Positions 1-12,400 of a stretch of DNA of 64,000 nt are shown here, one piece after another. Source of the DNA: Filosporella fistucella. Lineage: Eukaryota; Ascomycota; Leotiomycetes; Helotiales. Under the pieces are notes generated by a model. It did no database searches. It was not told the DNA's origin and was given only the letters and a program-made list of their open reading frames with translations. The first letter of the stretch is position 1. Each line of letters starts with the position of its first letter. Position numbers and translations under genes: made by a program. The DNA lies in contig JAQJZZ010000005.1 in assembly GCA_030077755.1 (NCBI GenBank), positions 1,922,001 to 1,986,000 of the forward strand, read 5' to 3'.

Positions 1-154
1 AGGCAGACAAATTCCAAATACAGAGGTTCCCAGCATCAACAGTTTTACCATACGGACGACAATAGCAAATGAACGACAAAAGCATACGATACATAAATCT
101 CGGTCTTTGAGCTCACCCATTTCTATCTTTCAACCTTTCTCATTTTTCCACCCA

Positions 155-1345
155 TCACTTCGCACTATCCGAAGCCTCAGCTTGATTGTCACTCTCAGGA
201 ACGCCCCAATTGTGGACGTTGTGATACTCCTTGCGCGGCAGCAACTGGAATCTTGGATGAATTCCCGCGGCTGGCCTCAGGCTTTGTGTTTCCATGTCAA
301 AACATGCTTCTGTAGTACTATCAGTGCAGAGTGGATACAGAGTTTTATCCGACATGTCGCAGAAGTAGCCTTCAACAGTTGAGATGAAATCCGGGCCCCT
401 TGAGGAATTGCTACTGCAAACTTCAATAGCACTATGACCTTCGTAAGAGCTTGCGACGAGAATTCCAGCCATAAATTGGGTCTTTGACTCCTGGCGAGAC
501 TTCCGTAACTTGTTTGACCATTGGCTAGTCAAATCTACCGGTTGAGAGAGTTCTTGAGGAGGCTCGCAATGTTTCATTTTGCCATCCGTGGCGAGGACGG
601 AGAAATTTGGATCGGTGAGGTTGTCCTTCTGATAGCTAAGCGAAGGAGAGAAGTAGGGGATACAGTCGTATATCGTGAGTTTTTCGTACATATGGAACCG
701 AGGTTTACTTTTGCAGACTGTTTCGGGGTGATTGTTGTATTGTCTGGCCCGCTGCTCAGTCCCAGTGAAGTCTGGAACATGAATTCCCATGCCCTGATAT
801 ATGAAGCCATTGTCTTGCTTTCCATCACTGTGGTCTCCGTCTATCCAAACGCAGGCTGACATGTAGTTGTCAGCAGTTGTCTTGGTCTTAGAAGGAAACC
901 ATGGAACGTTGCAAAGCTTTGCAATATCACCGGTCCAAGAGTGCCTTGTCCCATCAGCCCAGGTTATCCCCAAGTACGCAACACAGATTGCACCATTTCC
1001 GCCAGCAGACATAGATAAATATTCCGCCTGCATACCACCGACTTCTTTTGATGCAAGCAGCTTGACGTCGAGGAAACTGTTTGCAGAAATCTTCTCTGCT
1101 TCATTCTGTATCGTGTTACCGCCAGAGTTATAAGAAATCAGGTTCCCGGCGATATCGAATATAGCAATTCCTGGTCTATCTCCCCCAAGACCCGCAATAT
1201 CTGTCATTCCGGAGTCGTCCATGCCGACACCAATCCTCACATTCGTGGTACGTCCCACGGTATCATGGGCAGCAAACAGATCCTCCCACATAGGGAACAT
1301 CACCAAGCCGGCCAATCCGAACCCAAGAGTATTTGCAACAGCCAT
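155..1345 (-). CDS. Conserved fungal protein of unknown function, single-pass or secreted
   Basis: Single exon, 396 residues, read from the ATG at 1345; the frame stays open upstream to 1489 but without a convincing start. The N-terminus has a hydrophobic stretch (residues about 4-18, LGFGLAGLVMFPMW) that could be a signal anchor or a poorly cleaved signal peptide, so the body is probably extracytoplasmic. The body is rich in Cys, Trp and Gly, with a striking segment WADGTRHSWTGDIAKLC followed by VPWFPS near residues 135-160. Spread cysteines suggest disulfides. I recognise no catalytic family. The C-terminal 50 residues are polar and probably disordered. The coherent 1.2 kb frame and absence of introns support a real gene; the start choice is the main uncertainty. 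Confidence 0.72.
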   Translation of the reverse strand: MAVANTLGFGLAGLVMFPMWEDLFAAHDTVGRTTNVRIGVGMDDSGMTDIAGLGGDRPGIAIFDIAGNLISYNSGGNTIQNEAEKISANSFLDVKLLASKEVGGMQAEYLSMSAGGNGAICVAYLGITWADGTRHSWTGDIAKLCNVPWFPSKTKTTADNYMSACVWIDGDHSDGKQDNGFIYQGMGIHVPDFTGTEQRARQYNNHPETVCKSKPRFHMYEKLTIYDCIPYFSPSLSYQKDNLTDPNFSVLATDGKMKHCEPPQELSQPVDLTSQWSNKLRKSRQESKTQFMAGILVASSYEGHSAIEVCSSNSSRGPDFISTVEGYFCDMSDKTLYPLCTDSTTEACFDMETQSLRPAAGIHPRFQLLPRKEYHNVHNWGVPESDNQAEASDSAK

Positions 1346-3358
1346 TTTGGAAGTTGGAGAACAATAGTATCTGGAACGTGTCAGTTGATGCTGGATGGTG
1401 TTACGAAGGAATATCTTACAAGTATCAATCAGCGTGTAGCTGCCTGTCTGATGTGTAAAGAAGAAGACACTGCCGATTCTGAACTGCACCTGGAATAATT
1501 CCCTGTATCTTGTACTTGCTGATTACTATCGAGAGAGGGATATATGTGATGCTTTTAGATTTCTGAAGGTATTGCACGATCACCTTATATAGTATTCTGC
1601 AGTTCATCTCTATCGCGGTTGCCATCATGACACGATCTGATTGCCATGCCTCAGCACACCCCCATCTTGTTCCTTTCTTCTCTCTCTCAAACTTCCTCAA
1701 AGGGATTCTGCCATTCCAACGCGTGCAAAAACAACTCCTGTTGGGTTTATTCACAGTGCGATGCGTGACAACAAATTAAAAAGGATGCGTTGTTGTTTCG
1801 AAAAGTTGATTGAAATAGAAAATGGTGAAGCCCACATGATGCAGTGGGAGTTCTTGTCGACATGTGTTCTTTTCATCTGCTTTACCTGTGTTGAAATAGG
1901 ATTTGTGCGACACAGAAGTGTTAAAATATTTCTTCGAAATGGCCTGATAAGTTGGAACGAGGCAGCTTTGGGTGGCTCGGTCACTAGTTGATGGCTAGAG
2001 GATCTGTTTCAAACTGAGTAGCAGATTCCTCCATGTTGGGATAATGCTGTGATAATGTCGGTCTTTGGCTGTGTTGTTACGGAATTTGGTACAATGAAGG
2101 TCTGGGGATCTAATTCCTTCGCGAATCACAATACCCCTTAATCCTAGTCTCCCCTCCCCAAGCATTGAGAAGCATGCTTTCCGATCTTTGCCGGTGTGTA
2201 CAATTGAATTGCTAAGATATTATACTGTTGGTTACCTCCCACACGGTGCTGCAATAGGAATTCGCGGCTCTAAGCGACCATCGATTATTGGAGTTGGCTT
2301 CAAATTTACCACGGCAACGGGTAAATGTAGATACTAATAATAATACATGTTAGATGTTGTGCTTTATGGTGGTGCTATCGTACCAGTATAGCAGTTTTGG
2401 TCGAAGACACTGATACTGAGCCTGGGTGATGCATCTTGTGGTACAATTACACAAAGTGCTCTGGGATGAAAGCACATGCTATGAGTTTGTTTCTCATCTG
2501 TATCACTGTGCGTTTAATCTATTAGAAGTAAAGCCCTGCCAGGCTGCCTAGGAAGAGATGACAGTCAAGTTGCGGGTTGCTTTTACATATGGTTGCATTC
2601 ACCATCATCTTTCGCTGCATTTGGAAAGAGATAAGAGCAGGATATGATTCAAGTTCCCAACATGCCACTTTTCATTGCTCGGATAGTTGCAAGTAAATAC
2701 ACCAGGTTGTACAAAACCTTCCTACTTATCTCGCCCCCGTGTGAGAAATTAAGACAAAAGCAAGCCCATGCAGCCCTCACTAGATAATTCAGACGCCACA
2801 TACTTTTGGAACTCATCATGCAATAATTTTGTAACTCTCCCAACCTGTTGTTGCTAAAAATCGAAATCTTCCAACACCTGCATACTTACTTTGAAACACA
2901 GCTCAAAACATATGTGGCAAGTTCTAATTGCGTGATACTCCGTCTTCAGTCTAGAAATATGTTTGAAGTAGAAAATATTCGGAGGGCTGAGCTTGCGTTA
3001 AGGGGAACCACCAACCGGGCAAATACTACAAATCCTACTTGAGCGCCCAAGCTGTAATGTCAAAACCATGTCGCCATCGGGACTTGAGCTATCTATAGAA
3101 GTCTGTTGAGAACGACAGAGAGCCAATGATACAGGACAGTAAGAAAATGGAAATGTGTTCAAATGTGTAGAGACGTGAACAACATGTCGCTTGCTCTACT
3201 TTCACTAGGCTGTGCAGAGTGTATATAACACAGCTTCCTCTATGGACGTATTTTCATCCCCAGATCTTGTTCATAAAGAACCGGATGCTTCATACTTCAT
3301 TTGTGAAATCCAAAAAGAGACACCATAGCATTTCAACCGAGGGAAAGCTTTTTCCAAC
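1346..3358. other. Gene-free stretch
   Basis: About 2 kb between two genes, moderately AT-rich. The short ORFs here (up to about 116 codons) lack splice support and protein-like composition. Probably the upstream regions of the flanking divergent genes. No RNA gene or repeat was seen. Confidence 0.5.
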
Positions 3359-4465
3359 ATGCATTTCAAGCTCAGCTATGTCATCTTCCTCATCGCCCTC
3401 TTGCTTTGCTATCCTTACAACATTTCTGCCAGGGCAGTCAATGACCAGCTCTCTAAATATGCTAAGGACTCAGGCTGCAAGGTAGCCAACTGCCAATGTA
3501 AGTTATCCTTCAGAGGAAAGACCAAGCTGACCTGATACAGCTGATGATATCTTGGGGGGGCTCAAAAGTCGTCGGCCAATTCAGCTAAGATCAGGCCTGG
3601 TGTCTCGTGTCGAGCCCCGCCCAGCCAGAGAGCCGGAGCCTCTTCCTCCTCCGGTAGAAACAGTCCCAGGAAGACAACCCGTTGTGAACGCAGATGGCAC
3701 TATAACCACAGCTGAGACTCAGCTCCTTCAAGTATTTGATCAAAGGGCACCGCCCGAAGGTATGGAAACCTGTTTTGATGAAGCATATAAGTGGCTCTCC
3801 CAAAATTCTGAGCATGAGATTGGACGGGACAAAAGTGTGTTCTATTCTGGTACGGATGCGCAGGACGTGATGCAGAGGGCAGAAGATTATGCAAAATTGT
3901 GGGGGGATAAGACATTCGACCAAGTATGGGGGGCGTATAAGCCCAAGACATATGTTGAGCCTATCTGGAAGGATCATGACGCCGGGGGAATGACAGCTGC
4001 AGAAGAGGCCAAGTACTTCTATGAGGTTGATATGCTGAGCGCGGCTATGGCAAGGGCTTCGAGCGGCGACGTGAGAGTCGTTATGCCAAAGACAGGACTC
4101 CTCAACGAAGAGAAAGTTTGGGTGACAACGGAATGGCCAGAACTTGTGAGAAATTCAGAGGTACGTTGGCCGAGAATGTTAACAACGCTCCGCCTAAAAT
4201 AGACTATTGCAAAATCTTCACCTTGCACACTACTCCCACTTCATCAAACCTTGTTCCCCCCCCTCCTTATTAATTGAACCTTGGGTTCGATAATTGAATA
4301 CACACACTAATGCAAAAGTCGCAGATCGAGCGGATTCAATGGATTAATCCTGATGATTTTGGAGATGTTGTGCTTCTCTGGCAAGCCGGGGACAAGGTCG
4401 AACCATTCCCGTTGAACACTCCAGTTTCAGACATTCGAGAGAAAATGATCCATGCTGCGATGTAG
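3359..4465 (+). CDS. Small secreted protein, possible ADP-ribosyl-cyclase-like (NADase) fold
   Basis: Three exons: 3359-3497, 3541-4160, 4325-4465 (phases agree; introns 43 and 164 bp), 299 residues. A clear signal peptide (MHFKLSYVIFLIALLLCYPY) points to secretion. A Pro/Arg-rich linker follows (about residues 60-90). The second half holds VFYSGTDAQDV, then TFDQVWGAY, then SAAMARASSGDVRVVMP, then VWVTTEWPEL and a C-terminal WINPDD. That order and spacing faintly resemble the CD38/ADP-ribosyl cyclase fold (FWS.., TLEDTLLGY, S..FA.. near VHVM). The glutamate expected in the FAEAA motif of CD38 appears to be Arg here. The family assignment is therefore weak inference; signal peptide, exon structure and secretion are well supported. 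It could be an effector-like or NAD-consuming protein, or something unrelated. Confidence 0.65.
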
Positions 4466-4721
4466 AGAATATTGGTTTCACGCGCTGGATTCTGTCCAGC
4501 CTTGATGAAGACTATATCAGTTACTTTGCAGCCTTCCTCTACCTATTTTGAGTTCCAGCACTTAGGGCGTCTCAATTAGATTTGAAATTTGTCTCATTTC
4601 CATTTGTCCATTTAGACGTTTTTTGCAGATCTTGAGGCAGTCATTTCCACAAATTCTCCGACAGTAAATAACAAGACTTGCTGGTACCCAAAATCAGTTC
4701 GTGAATGCAACCAGTAGTTGT

Positions 4722-6390
4722 TCAATCAGATCGCTTTCTATCTTCGGAATTCACTGAAACTCCCAGTCCGTGTAGGATCTCTACAATAGAACTATAGCCG
4801 TGGGCCACCGCAAATGAAAGAGCTTCTGCGCCAATAGCCCCTGTGAAGACAGCACGATTCTGAAGGAGGAGCACGAGACAGTCCAAATGACCGTGTTTGA
4901 CGGCCGCTAATAGAGAAGAGGTTCTGATGGATGTGCCCGAAGGCTCCACTTCGGCACCATGGCTAATCAAGTCCTGGGCAATACCCAGGAAGCCACGTTG
5001 AACCGCGAGCAGGATCGGGCCCCTGGAACCACGGTAGTCTCGTTGGGTTATCGGATGTGCGCCTCGCGTAAGAAGAAGATTCACAATCCCTTGTTTACCA
5101 CTCCTGACCGCGGCGCATAATGGATAAGCGTAGATACGCACGTGGTGGTGATGCCGCCGAATGATCGGATTGGGACTAGCTCCCCTATCCAATGCCCAGC
5201 GTACGATTTGCTCATGGCCCTGATAGGCTGCATACTAGACTTTATTAGATGAGCAGGGAACACGGTAGCGACCTGGCTTACTCTCAAAATCATTGCCACC
5301 AAAAAGCTTTCAGTGTTGCTGCTACAATAGCTACGCTCAATTCGCAATTCCCTTAGTTTCGGACTCGCACTGGGGATAACTTCAAGTGCAGTTGCTCGTT
5401 CCATCAGGAATTCAACTGTGTTTACTGCAAAGAAATGGTTAGGATTAGGTCTATATTTGAATGTGGACAAGGAGATAAAAAGAGGCACCCACAACACCCA
5501 GAGCTTACAGCATAATAGACAAAATCGAAATATGCCACTAATTCATCGCCTTCGTCGGCGAAATTCAGGTGCTTTGCGTCAAGAAGTAGCCGTGCTACAT
5601 TGGTGTGGCCAGCTAAAACCGCACGGCAGAGGTATCCTCGAGCAATCTCGGAAGTGCCCAGACCATTATTGAGGAGAAATTGTGTCATTTCGACCTCACC
5701 TCGGTCTGCCACAATCAAAACAGGCACACCAAAATATGTATAGCAATACTGACTTCCATCTGCCATGAAGTCACGAAAAAGATCCCACCTCCCCAGATAA
5801 GCTGCTGCCGCAAGGGCATTCTCCAGAACGCTCGCTTTGTCCTCAACAATAGTTGTAGATGCTGATCGCTTGTGCCTCAGGATAACATGAATTGATGAAA
5901 TCTCTGGCCGTCCTTGTGGAAACCGTGCGTTAATAGTGGCAGAGCAAAGGATTCTCACAAATTCTTCTCGTGTAATGCCAAGAACAGAAGTCTTCTCCAA
6001 AATGAAGTCAATAGTCTTTTGAACAACAGCCGTAAGATGGTACTCTTGTGCACGATCGGTGAGGGTTTGCAAGACCATATATTCTAAAAGAAGGCGCTTG
6101 CCACTGCTGTAGCGATCTGCGGGTTCTGCTCGTTCGAATGCCTTGGTGACGCAGATCGCATGGATGATTTCAGCATCGAAGAGCCCTAAATCATTAGCAC
6201 AAATCCAAAGCAACAAAAGCAATCACTTACGACAGACAAGCCGATGCATCATAGCCTGGTCTAGCCCATTCATCACCACCGATATTTCCAAGATTTTGCG
6301 AAGGAGCTCAATAGGTATATTCAACAATGGTGACATCGACTGCAATTTTGGTATGGCATCTACAGCCTCGCGAGCCGGGGTTAAATCCAT
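4722..6390 (-). CDS. Ankyrin-repeat protein
   Basis: Four exons on the minus strand: 6231-6390, 5493-6185, 5282-5424, 4722-5234; 502 residues. The N-terminus reads LLNIPIELLRKILEI followed by HRLVCRLFDAEI, an F-box-like opening typical of a large family of fungal ankyrin proteins. Helical pairs typical of ankyrin repeats begin near residue 170 (ALAAAAYLGRWDLFRDFM) and continue through VEMTQFLLNNGL, HTNVARLLLDA, LNTVEFLMERA, YQGHEQIVRWALDRGA, KQGIVNLLLTRGAH and later copies to the end. The second intron uses a weaker GTGGGT donor at 5492; I chose it because it restores the repeat sequence GCLNTVEFLM, whereas the nearby GTAAGC at 5508 would give a stop. Likely a protein-protein interaction scaffold; partner unknown. 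Confidence 0.82.
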
Positions 6391-6668
6391 TGTTGGTTTT
6401 GTTAAGTGACGAGTTCCAAATTAATCGAGTTGTCGAGGACTTTTTGACGACTTTCGAAGATTTCTACACTCTACAGTTGCTCTAAAGATCTTGACCATAT
6501 GGTGTTTTCCACGAGACAGAGTGGAACTTTATATTGGATTTGCCCGCAAAACCAACATCGCCATCCCCGAAGGTATGTGGTGCAGCATCCTACAGGATGG
6601 CGCAGGTGCACATATTAGGCAAATATTCACATGCACACAAAAATATACCTGGTTACCAACCCACCCCC

Positions 6669-7473
6669 TCAGTAAACGCCCGGAAACAATTTATACTGTG
6701 TCCTCGCTTTGTATGCCGTCCAAGACGCCCCGTACTGTTTGACAATTAGTGCTAACTACATGAATGGCAGGTGGGGCCTATACCCTTTTGGTACAATACT
6801 CATCAAGAATTGGCACACCTCTAGTTGCAAAATCATTTCCAAAGAAGGCTGCGACGATACCTCCCCAAATCCAGCCCCCAGACACGAGAGCATATGAAGA
6901 TCTCCAGATTGTATACGCCCTGTAATTGATATGGCGGGCCATACCAAATAGTCCTCCTGTGAATGGCTTCCCTTCATTCTTTGAATCGTCTTTGAACTTG
7001 CGCTGTGTCTCTGCAACTGCTTCCATACCAAGTCCGAGCAAATATGATATTGAGCCAAGCACAAGAAGGGGGGACACCCCGCTTTCGTTCTCAGTGCAGA
7101 GCAACGATGGCATGAAGAGGCCAGCAGCAGTCGTAAGGGAGAGGATCGAGCTCGCAGAATTGAACGCGGTATTGAATAGGGATATGATAATAGCGCTCGA
7201 AGAGACCATCTCTTCTTTCGAGGTAAAACCCATCCAATAGACATGCTTGATGCTGGATCCAACTGCCATTCCCAGGACAACTAGTGATTTGAGAGGCAGA
7301 CCAAGAGCAACAAGAGGAGCTGAAGAAGTAATTGGGGAGATATTGAGGGCGCGTAGAAGAGGATCCGCAATGCATCTGGCAAGAATTCCATACTAAATGA
7401 ATACATCGACACTGCGGAGTCCGATAAATATAGAGGTGCCTATAGGGGAAGACCGTTTGACGCGTGAGACCAT
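6669..7473 (-). pseudogene. DUF1295 / steroid-5-alpha-reductase-like membrane protein with an in-frame TAG
   Basis: Two exons: 6784-7473 and 6669-6734 (intron 49 bp, phase 0). The last exon ends YKLFPGVY, the usual end of this family. The main exon has several hydrophobic segments and the family signatures ARHINYRAYTIWR, GGWIWGGIVAAFF and DFATRGVPILDEYC. Reading from the ATG at 7473, codon 27 (7393-7395) is TAG, where relatives normally have a Gln codon (FIQYG). Sequence on both sides is in the same frame and family-like, so the change looks like one C-to-T substitution, a sequencing error, or read-through. Translation could restart at the ATG at 7269, which would remove the first transmembrane part. 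The family is an integral membrane enzyme-like group of uncertain reaction. Confidence 0.7.
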
Positions 7474-8362
7474 GTCGAATTATTTAGCCATCGTGGCAAT
7501 CGCTGGTCAACAGCTTCGCTGCTTCTTCTTGTTGTATTGAGAGTCGTTCGATGTTATAGTGGAAGTGTCTCGGCATTGCTAGTTGAACATTGTAAGTAGT
7601 GATATCAGCCGAGAGATATCGATACCAAGCCGCCTATTAGTCGTGTCCACTGGAGCATCAACATTAACCACCATACAACACATCAATTCGTATTGGCACC
7701 GCACGTCAATAGAGTCAGAGTGACTGGAACTCTACTATAAAAATACGTCACTGTTAGTCTTGACGGTCTCTCTACCTGCCTTCAGCAGCCACTGAATTCT
7801 TGCTCCCGGACATTCTGAGGGCGGTGCAGAAAAATGCAGCCGTCAACATTCAACCACCTTGGAAGCAATTCCAAGAGAACATCGACTTTTGAGGCGGAAC
7901 CTTCTGTATGATGTGATACTTCATACCATTTCATTTACATGCAGGATTCGGGAGAGCTTTTCACACGCAAGAAAAGCCAATCTACCCACAATTCGCTCCT
8001 CGCGTCGCCGCTCCAGGCCATATCAACATGAACTAGAACCTCGGCTCCGACATAACACATCCGCGAACACTTCACACAGGAATTGGCCGAAGAAAGTTTT
8101 TTGTCTAGACAAAAATAGGTCTGTGTTCAAAAAGGACGGGATTGAGGCTCTAGCTCCTCCCCGAACCCATAATTTATTCCCTGACATCTATCACGGCTCG
8201 GACGGATACCGGATGACAATTTTGCACGAATTGAACAGCCCCAATATCTGTGCTCCACAACCTCAATGAGCCTCTTAGATGTGATTTCCCGAAGATGTCA
8301 GTCCATATCCACGATAACGAAGCGACCAGACCAGAGCCAGCTGTTCTAGGTCCAAACCTTGA
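7474..8362. other. Intergenic region with possible decayed coding sequence
   Basis: From 7834 an ATG opens a short frame with a plausible intron (donor after 7908, acceptor near 7943) leading to a stretch containing IYPQFAPRVAAPGH and later DITHPRTLHTG, but TAG codons interrupt it. Another frame stays open from 7859 to 8269. This could be an old gene broken by stops and frameshifts, or chance. Nothing else was recognised. Confidence 0.25.
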
Positions 8363-8701
8363 ATGCCAACGTCGAGCAATCAAATCCCAGAAACCCCCAA
8401 GGACCCACGAGACGATTTCCGCTGGGAATGGCGGTATCGACCAAAGATCAATGCATTCGAGCACATCACCCGGATGATAATCTCAATCCTGCCGAGCTAT
8501 TCATTGGGTATTTTCCAGTATGATTTCCAAATGAGGAGAAGCCGACCGCAAGTCCCAGCCTGGACAGAGAAAATCCGAGAATGCGTTTCATTGCCCCGCT
8601 ATCTTGAGTATCAGCTGGCAAGTTTCGACGCCAATCCTGTTGGCAGTCTCTATAGAGCTGTAGATGACGCGGACAGAAATCCCCTCCTGTTCATGGAATA
8701 A
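8363..8701 (+). CDS. Small unknown protein (112 aa)
   Basis: Single-exon frame from an ATG at 8363 to TAA at 8701. The composition is protein-like: an early DFRWEWRYRPKINAFEH segment, a hydrophobic helix-like IISILPSYSLGIFQYDF, then VPAWTEKIRECVSLPR and a polar C-terminus. There is no signal peptide and no family I recognise. The opposite strand also has an open frame (8588-8920), so the call rests on composition and on having a proper ATG. It could equally be the last intact exon of the decayed sequence lying just upstream. Confidence 0.4.
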   Translation: MPTSSNQIPETPKDPRDDFRWEWRYRPKINAFEHITRMIISILPSYSLGIFQYDFQMRRSRPQVPAWTEKIRECVSLPRYLEYQLASFDANPVGSLYRAVDDADRNPLLFME

Positions 8702-9421
8702 GAAGTGTCTCTGGTTGTCGCAGTGTTTTTGATGCTCTTTCCACGAGTTGTCAGTCAGAGAATCTAAGCTCGTGGCGTTTGTCCCGTTCACATTGTGCAG
8801 AAGGACAGATGAGGGTCCTTTGTGGTCAAGTACCTCGTGCGCATGCATCTGACTCAAGTCAACTGTGGAATCTCCATATTTGTCGTCAAATATCTCACGG
8901 AATCCACCCACCTGGTGCAATCAACGCCGTCTTGAGCAGAAGCTCTTCGGACCCCACAATATATATTATCCGTGCGTCCATGTGGCGACAACAGTCAATA
9001 GTTTGGATCTGTCGTTCCGTAAGGCGAGACTGCGATCGATATCTGTACTTGGAAATACCCCCGAAGACCTGAGAGCTTGTTGCCCTGTCAAATCAAGCAT
9101 GCAGGTACTATGCTAATTGTTGGTGGGCTGAAAAGTATCGCCCCCAGCAAGAAGGATGTGATTCTGGACGAACGTAGCCTCCAACCACTAGTAAGCAATG
9201 GATCATTTCGTTAAGCTTTCTTGCAAGTCCAAATCAAGGAATTTTAAACTACCGCCCAGTCTTTTGGGACGGCTGTGGCTAGTATAGTGGTCCGTAAGAC
9301 TGGAATCTGCAAGTGCCATATATAGCCAGTATTCCTTCAACCTAGGATTTTTTCCTGTGTTGTCCAAGTATTCTATCTTCATAGGCCGGTTGAGTCAGGC
9401 ACTGTTAAGATATTCATTGTA
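8702..9421. other. Upstream region of the pectinesterase gene
   Basis: About 720 bp with no supported gene. A minus-strand frame at 8588-8920 lacks an ATG start and is bounded by a stop. The last 150 bp probably carry the promoter and leader of the large gene starting at 9422; a TATA-like ATATATAG lies near 9318. Confidence 0.4.
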
Positions 9422-12400
9422 ATGGGGAGAATGCTCTTTGCATTTGTGCTTTGTCACCTGGTGTCTCTGATATGTGTTCAAGCAGTCAAGACAACTACTG
9501 TATACAATTGCGAAAGCACGTCAGCTTCATGTGCAAATTCAAGGCCGACCATTTCTTCTTCTTCATCAACTGAATTAGGAGGCATCTTTGCAGATGTAAT
9601 AACCCCATCTATTTCGATTCCGACGCCTACGTCCTTGACCACCAGTACCACTTCGTCCTTGACCCTCTCATCGTCAAGCAACACCATTTCGGTGACTTCC
9701 TCAACATCAACTCCCTGTAAGTCAATCTCAAAATATCGTCTACCTCTCTCTGATAGAATAAGCTGTTGTGACTGTCGACCAAACTGGAGGAGGCCAATTC
9801 ACGGCGATCAACGCTGCGATTTCTTACGCCCAATCGTATGCTCGACCGACAATCTTGGTGCGCGGAGGCACCTACAACGAAGCAATCAGCGTCTTGGGGG
9901 GATCCTCCGTTACGATTGTTGGAGAATCCGCAAATCCAGATGACTATTCCAAGAACCAAGTCTCAATCGTGTCAAATGCAGCCGGTACAATTCCCATGAG
10001 CATTAGCACAAATAGCGTGCAAGGAATTACGTGGAAGAACATAAATTTTATCACCAATGCAGTAGGAACTGCTGCCGTGGTATCACTACGTGGTGCAAAG
10101 AACGCCTTTTACAATTGCCAATTCGTTTCACAGGGCACAGCCGCCATCACATCAACTTTAGGAACGACTCTCATCGCGAATTCTTACATTGAGGGTACAG
10201 ACAAGTTGCTCTATGGATACCTGGGCATGTACATATTCAATTCAACAATTGCAGCTACTTCAAGCTCTTCGACCATCATCTACAGCCATGGTTATTCGAC
10301 ACCTACTCAATTCTCGCAGACCGTTCTCGATTCCTGCAATATCATGCAAAAACCCGGAACATCGAATTCCTACGTGTACTTTGCGGGACCCAATGGTGAC
10401 GGGGCACAAGCTGTTTTGAAGTACACAAAGATGGCAAGTTTGATAGCCCCAGCTGGTACGAGAGCATTGGGCACAAATGGATTTTACGGAGAATATGCCA
10501 CCACCGGGCTTGGTAGTTACGCATACGGTGTCAATCGAGTAGACACAAAGATGACTTCATCAATGCTTTCAAATTGTTCCATAGACTATGTCTTCGCCAA
10601 CTCCTTCACTGGGTATACCACACCAACATTGTCTTGGATTGACCCCACTGTCTTGAAAGCTATCTACGCGGCCAATATCGGAGACCAAGGCTTGAGCTTA
10701 TCAACATCATCCCTCACTTCAACCGAATCGCTTTCATACTCAAGCATTTCAGGCTCGTCGACCATTTCGTCACTGTCAGTCGCAAGCAGCACCGCAACAA
10801 TTCCAACAGTCATCTCCACTACATCTAGTGCCACTTCGATATCAGCATCCGCCACGTGTATCTTGCCCTCAAGTATTCCATCATCGGCCATCGTTGTGGG
10901 CCCAAGTTCTTCTTGCGCAAAGTATAACACTCTATCCTCTGCTATCGGGGCGTTGCCAGTTGACTCAACGATTCAACACATCTACATTTTAGCAGGCACA
11001 TACACTGAACAAATCCCATCTTTCAGTAGACTCGGACCAACTATTTTTCGAGGAGAATCGACTGATCCCTTGAAGCAGTCATTGAACAACGTGACAATAC
11101 AGTTTTCGGGGAGTGTCTTGAGCAGCGCTGGAGGGGCAGAATCTTACTCTGTATTTCGGTCTACTGCGTACAGCGCGAAGAAGTACGCATTTTACAACAT
11201 CAATTTCGTCAACATTGCCCCAATCTCACCAAATATGATTGCCATTGCAATGGATATCAAAGCGCAGCAAGTTGGATTTTATTCCTGTGGGTTTACTTCT
11301 GGTCAGGGAACTTTCCTTGCGAACTATGGAACATTCTTCTTGTCTGGCTGCCTTATCGAAGGATCTCAGGATTTCGTATGGGGTTATGGACAATTTTTCG
11401 TCAGCAATTCTAAAATAGTGTCAAATACCCCTGGATATTCGATCGCTGCGCAGAGCTGGGTATCGACTTACCCCTCTCAATTTGTTTTCGATCAATGCGC
11501 CTTCGTGCCCAAAACGATTAGCTCGATGAGTGCTTCTACCTACCTCGGACGGGATTATTCCACCTCTGCCAGGGTTGCTGTTACGAACTCCTTTTTGGAT
11601 GGCCACATAGCTCCAGCTGGATGGCTTGTGAAGTCCTCCCCCACCAATGTTACGTTCGTCGAGGCCAACAACACAGGCCCCGGGTATGTTCCAGGATTCA
11701 GAATATCCCAAGCTCAGGTATCGAATACTTCGACATCGTATTCTCTTGCGAGTATCTTTGGTGACGTGAGCTGGATTGATGCTGCAGCCGTCGTCCCTTT
11801 CACGGGATTTCCGGATTCTCTTTTTACCACTGCTTCCTCCACAGCGACGACTACCAGTTCAATGCCAAGTGCTTCTTCCACCTCAACGACTCTTCCAGCC
11901 TCGGCTACTTATATCGTAAGTAAGAATCCTAACGGTACTCAATACGGAACTGTAGAAAGTGCAATCTCCGCTTTACCAAACGACGGAGCAGAAAAGGTCA
12001 TCCTCATCTTGCCGGGGGTATATACGGAACAGATAAATGTCAATCGCACAGGAAAAGTCACACTTCGTGGTACCACCAGCTATGCGAATGATTATTCCCA
12101 GAACACTGTCACCATACAATATAGTTATGGAGTTTCGACAAGCGCGGGTCAAAACGAGCTTACGCCAGTCATCAATAGCAAGAAGAATGACGGAAGTGGT
12201 CTCGCACTCTATAACATTGATTTTGTGAACACTTTTATCCAGACGAGGAATTACGCTGCGCTTGCTGCAGACTTTTATGGGACAAACATGGCTGCTTACG
12301 GATGTTCGTTCATTGGCTTCCAAGATACCTTGTTGGCGAACCAAGGAACTCAATTATTCTCGAATTGCTACATCGAAGGCAGTGGTACGCATCCCCTCCA

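Noticed and set aside
5418..5865. Plus-strand frames inside the ankyrin gene
   Set aside because: Shadows of the minus-strand ankyrin coding sequence.
8588..8920. Minus-strand frame opposite the 112-aa ORF
   Set aside because: No ATG; bounded upstream by a stop; overlaps a better plus-strand candidate.
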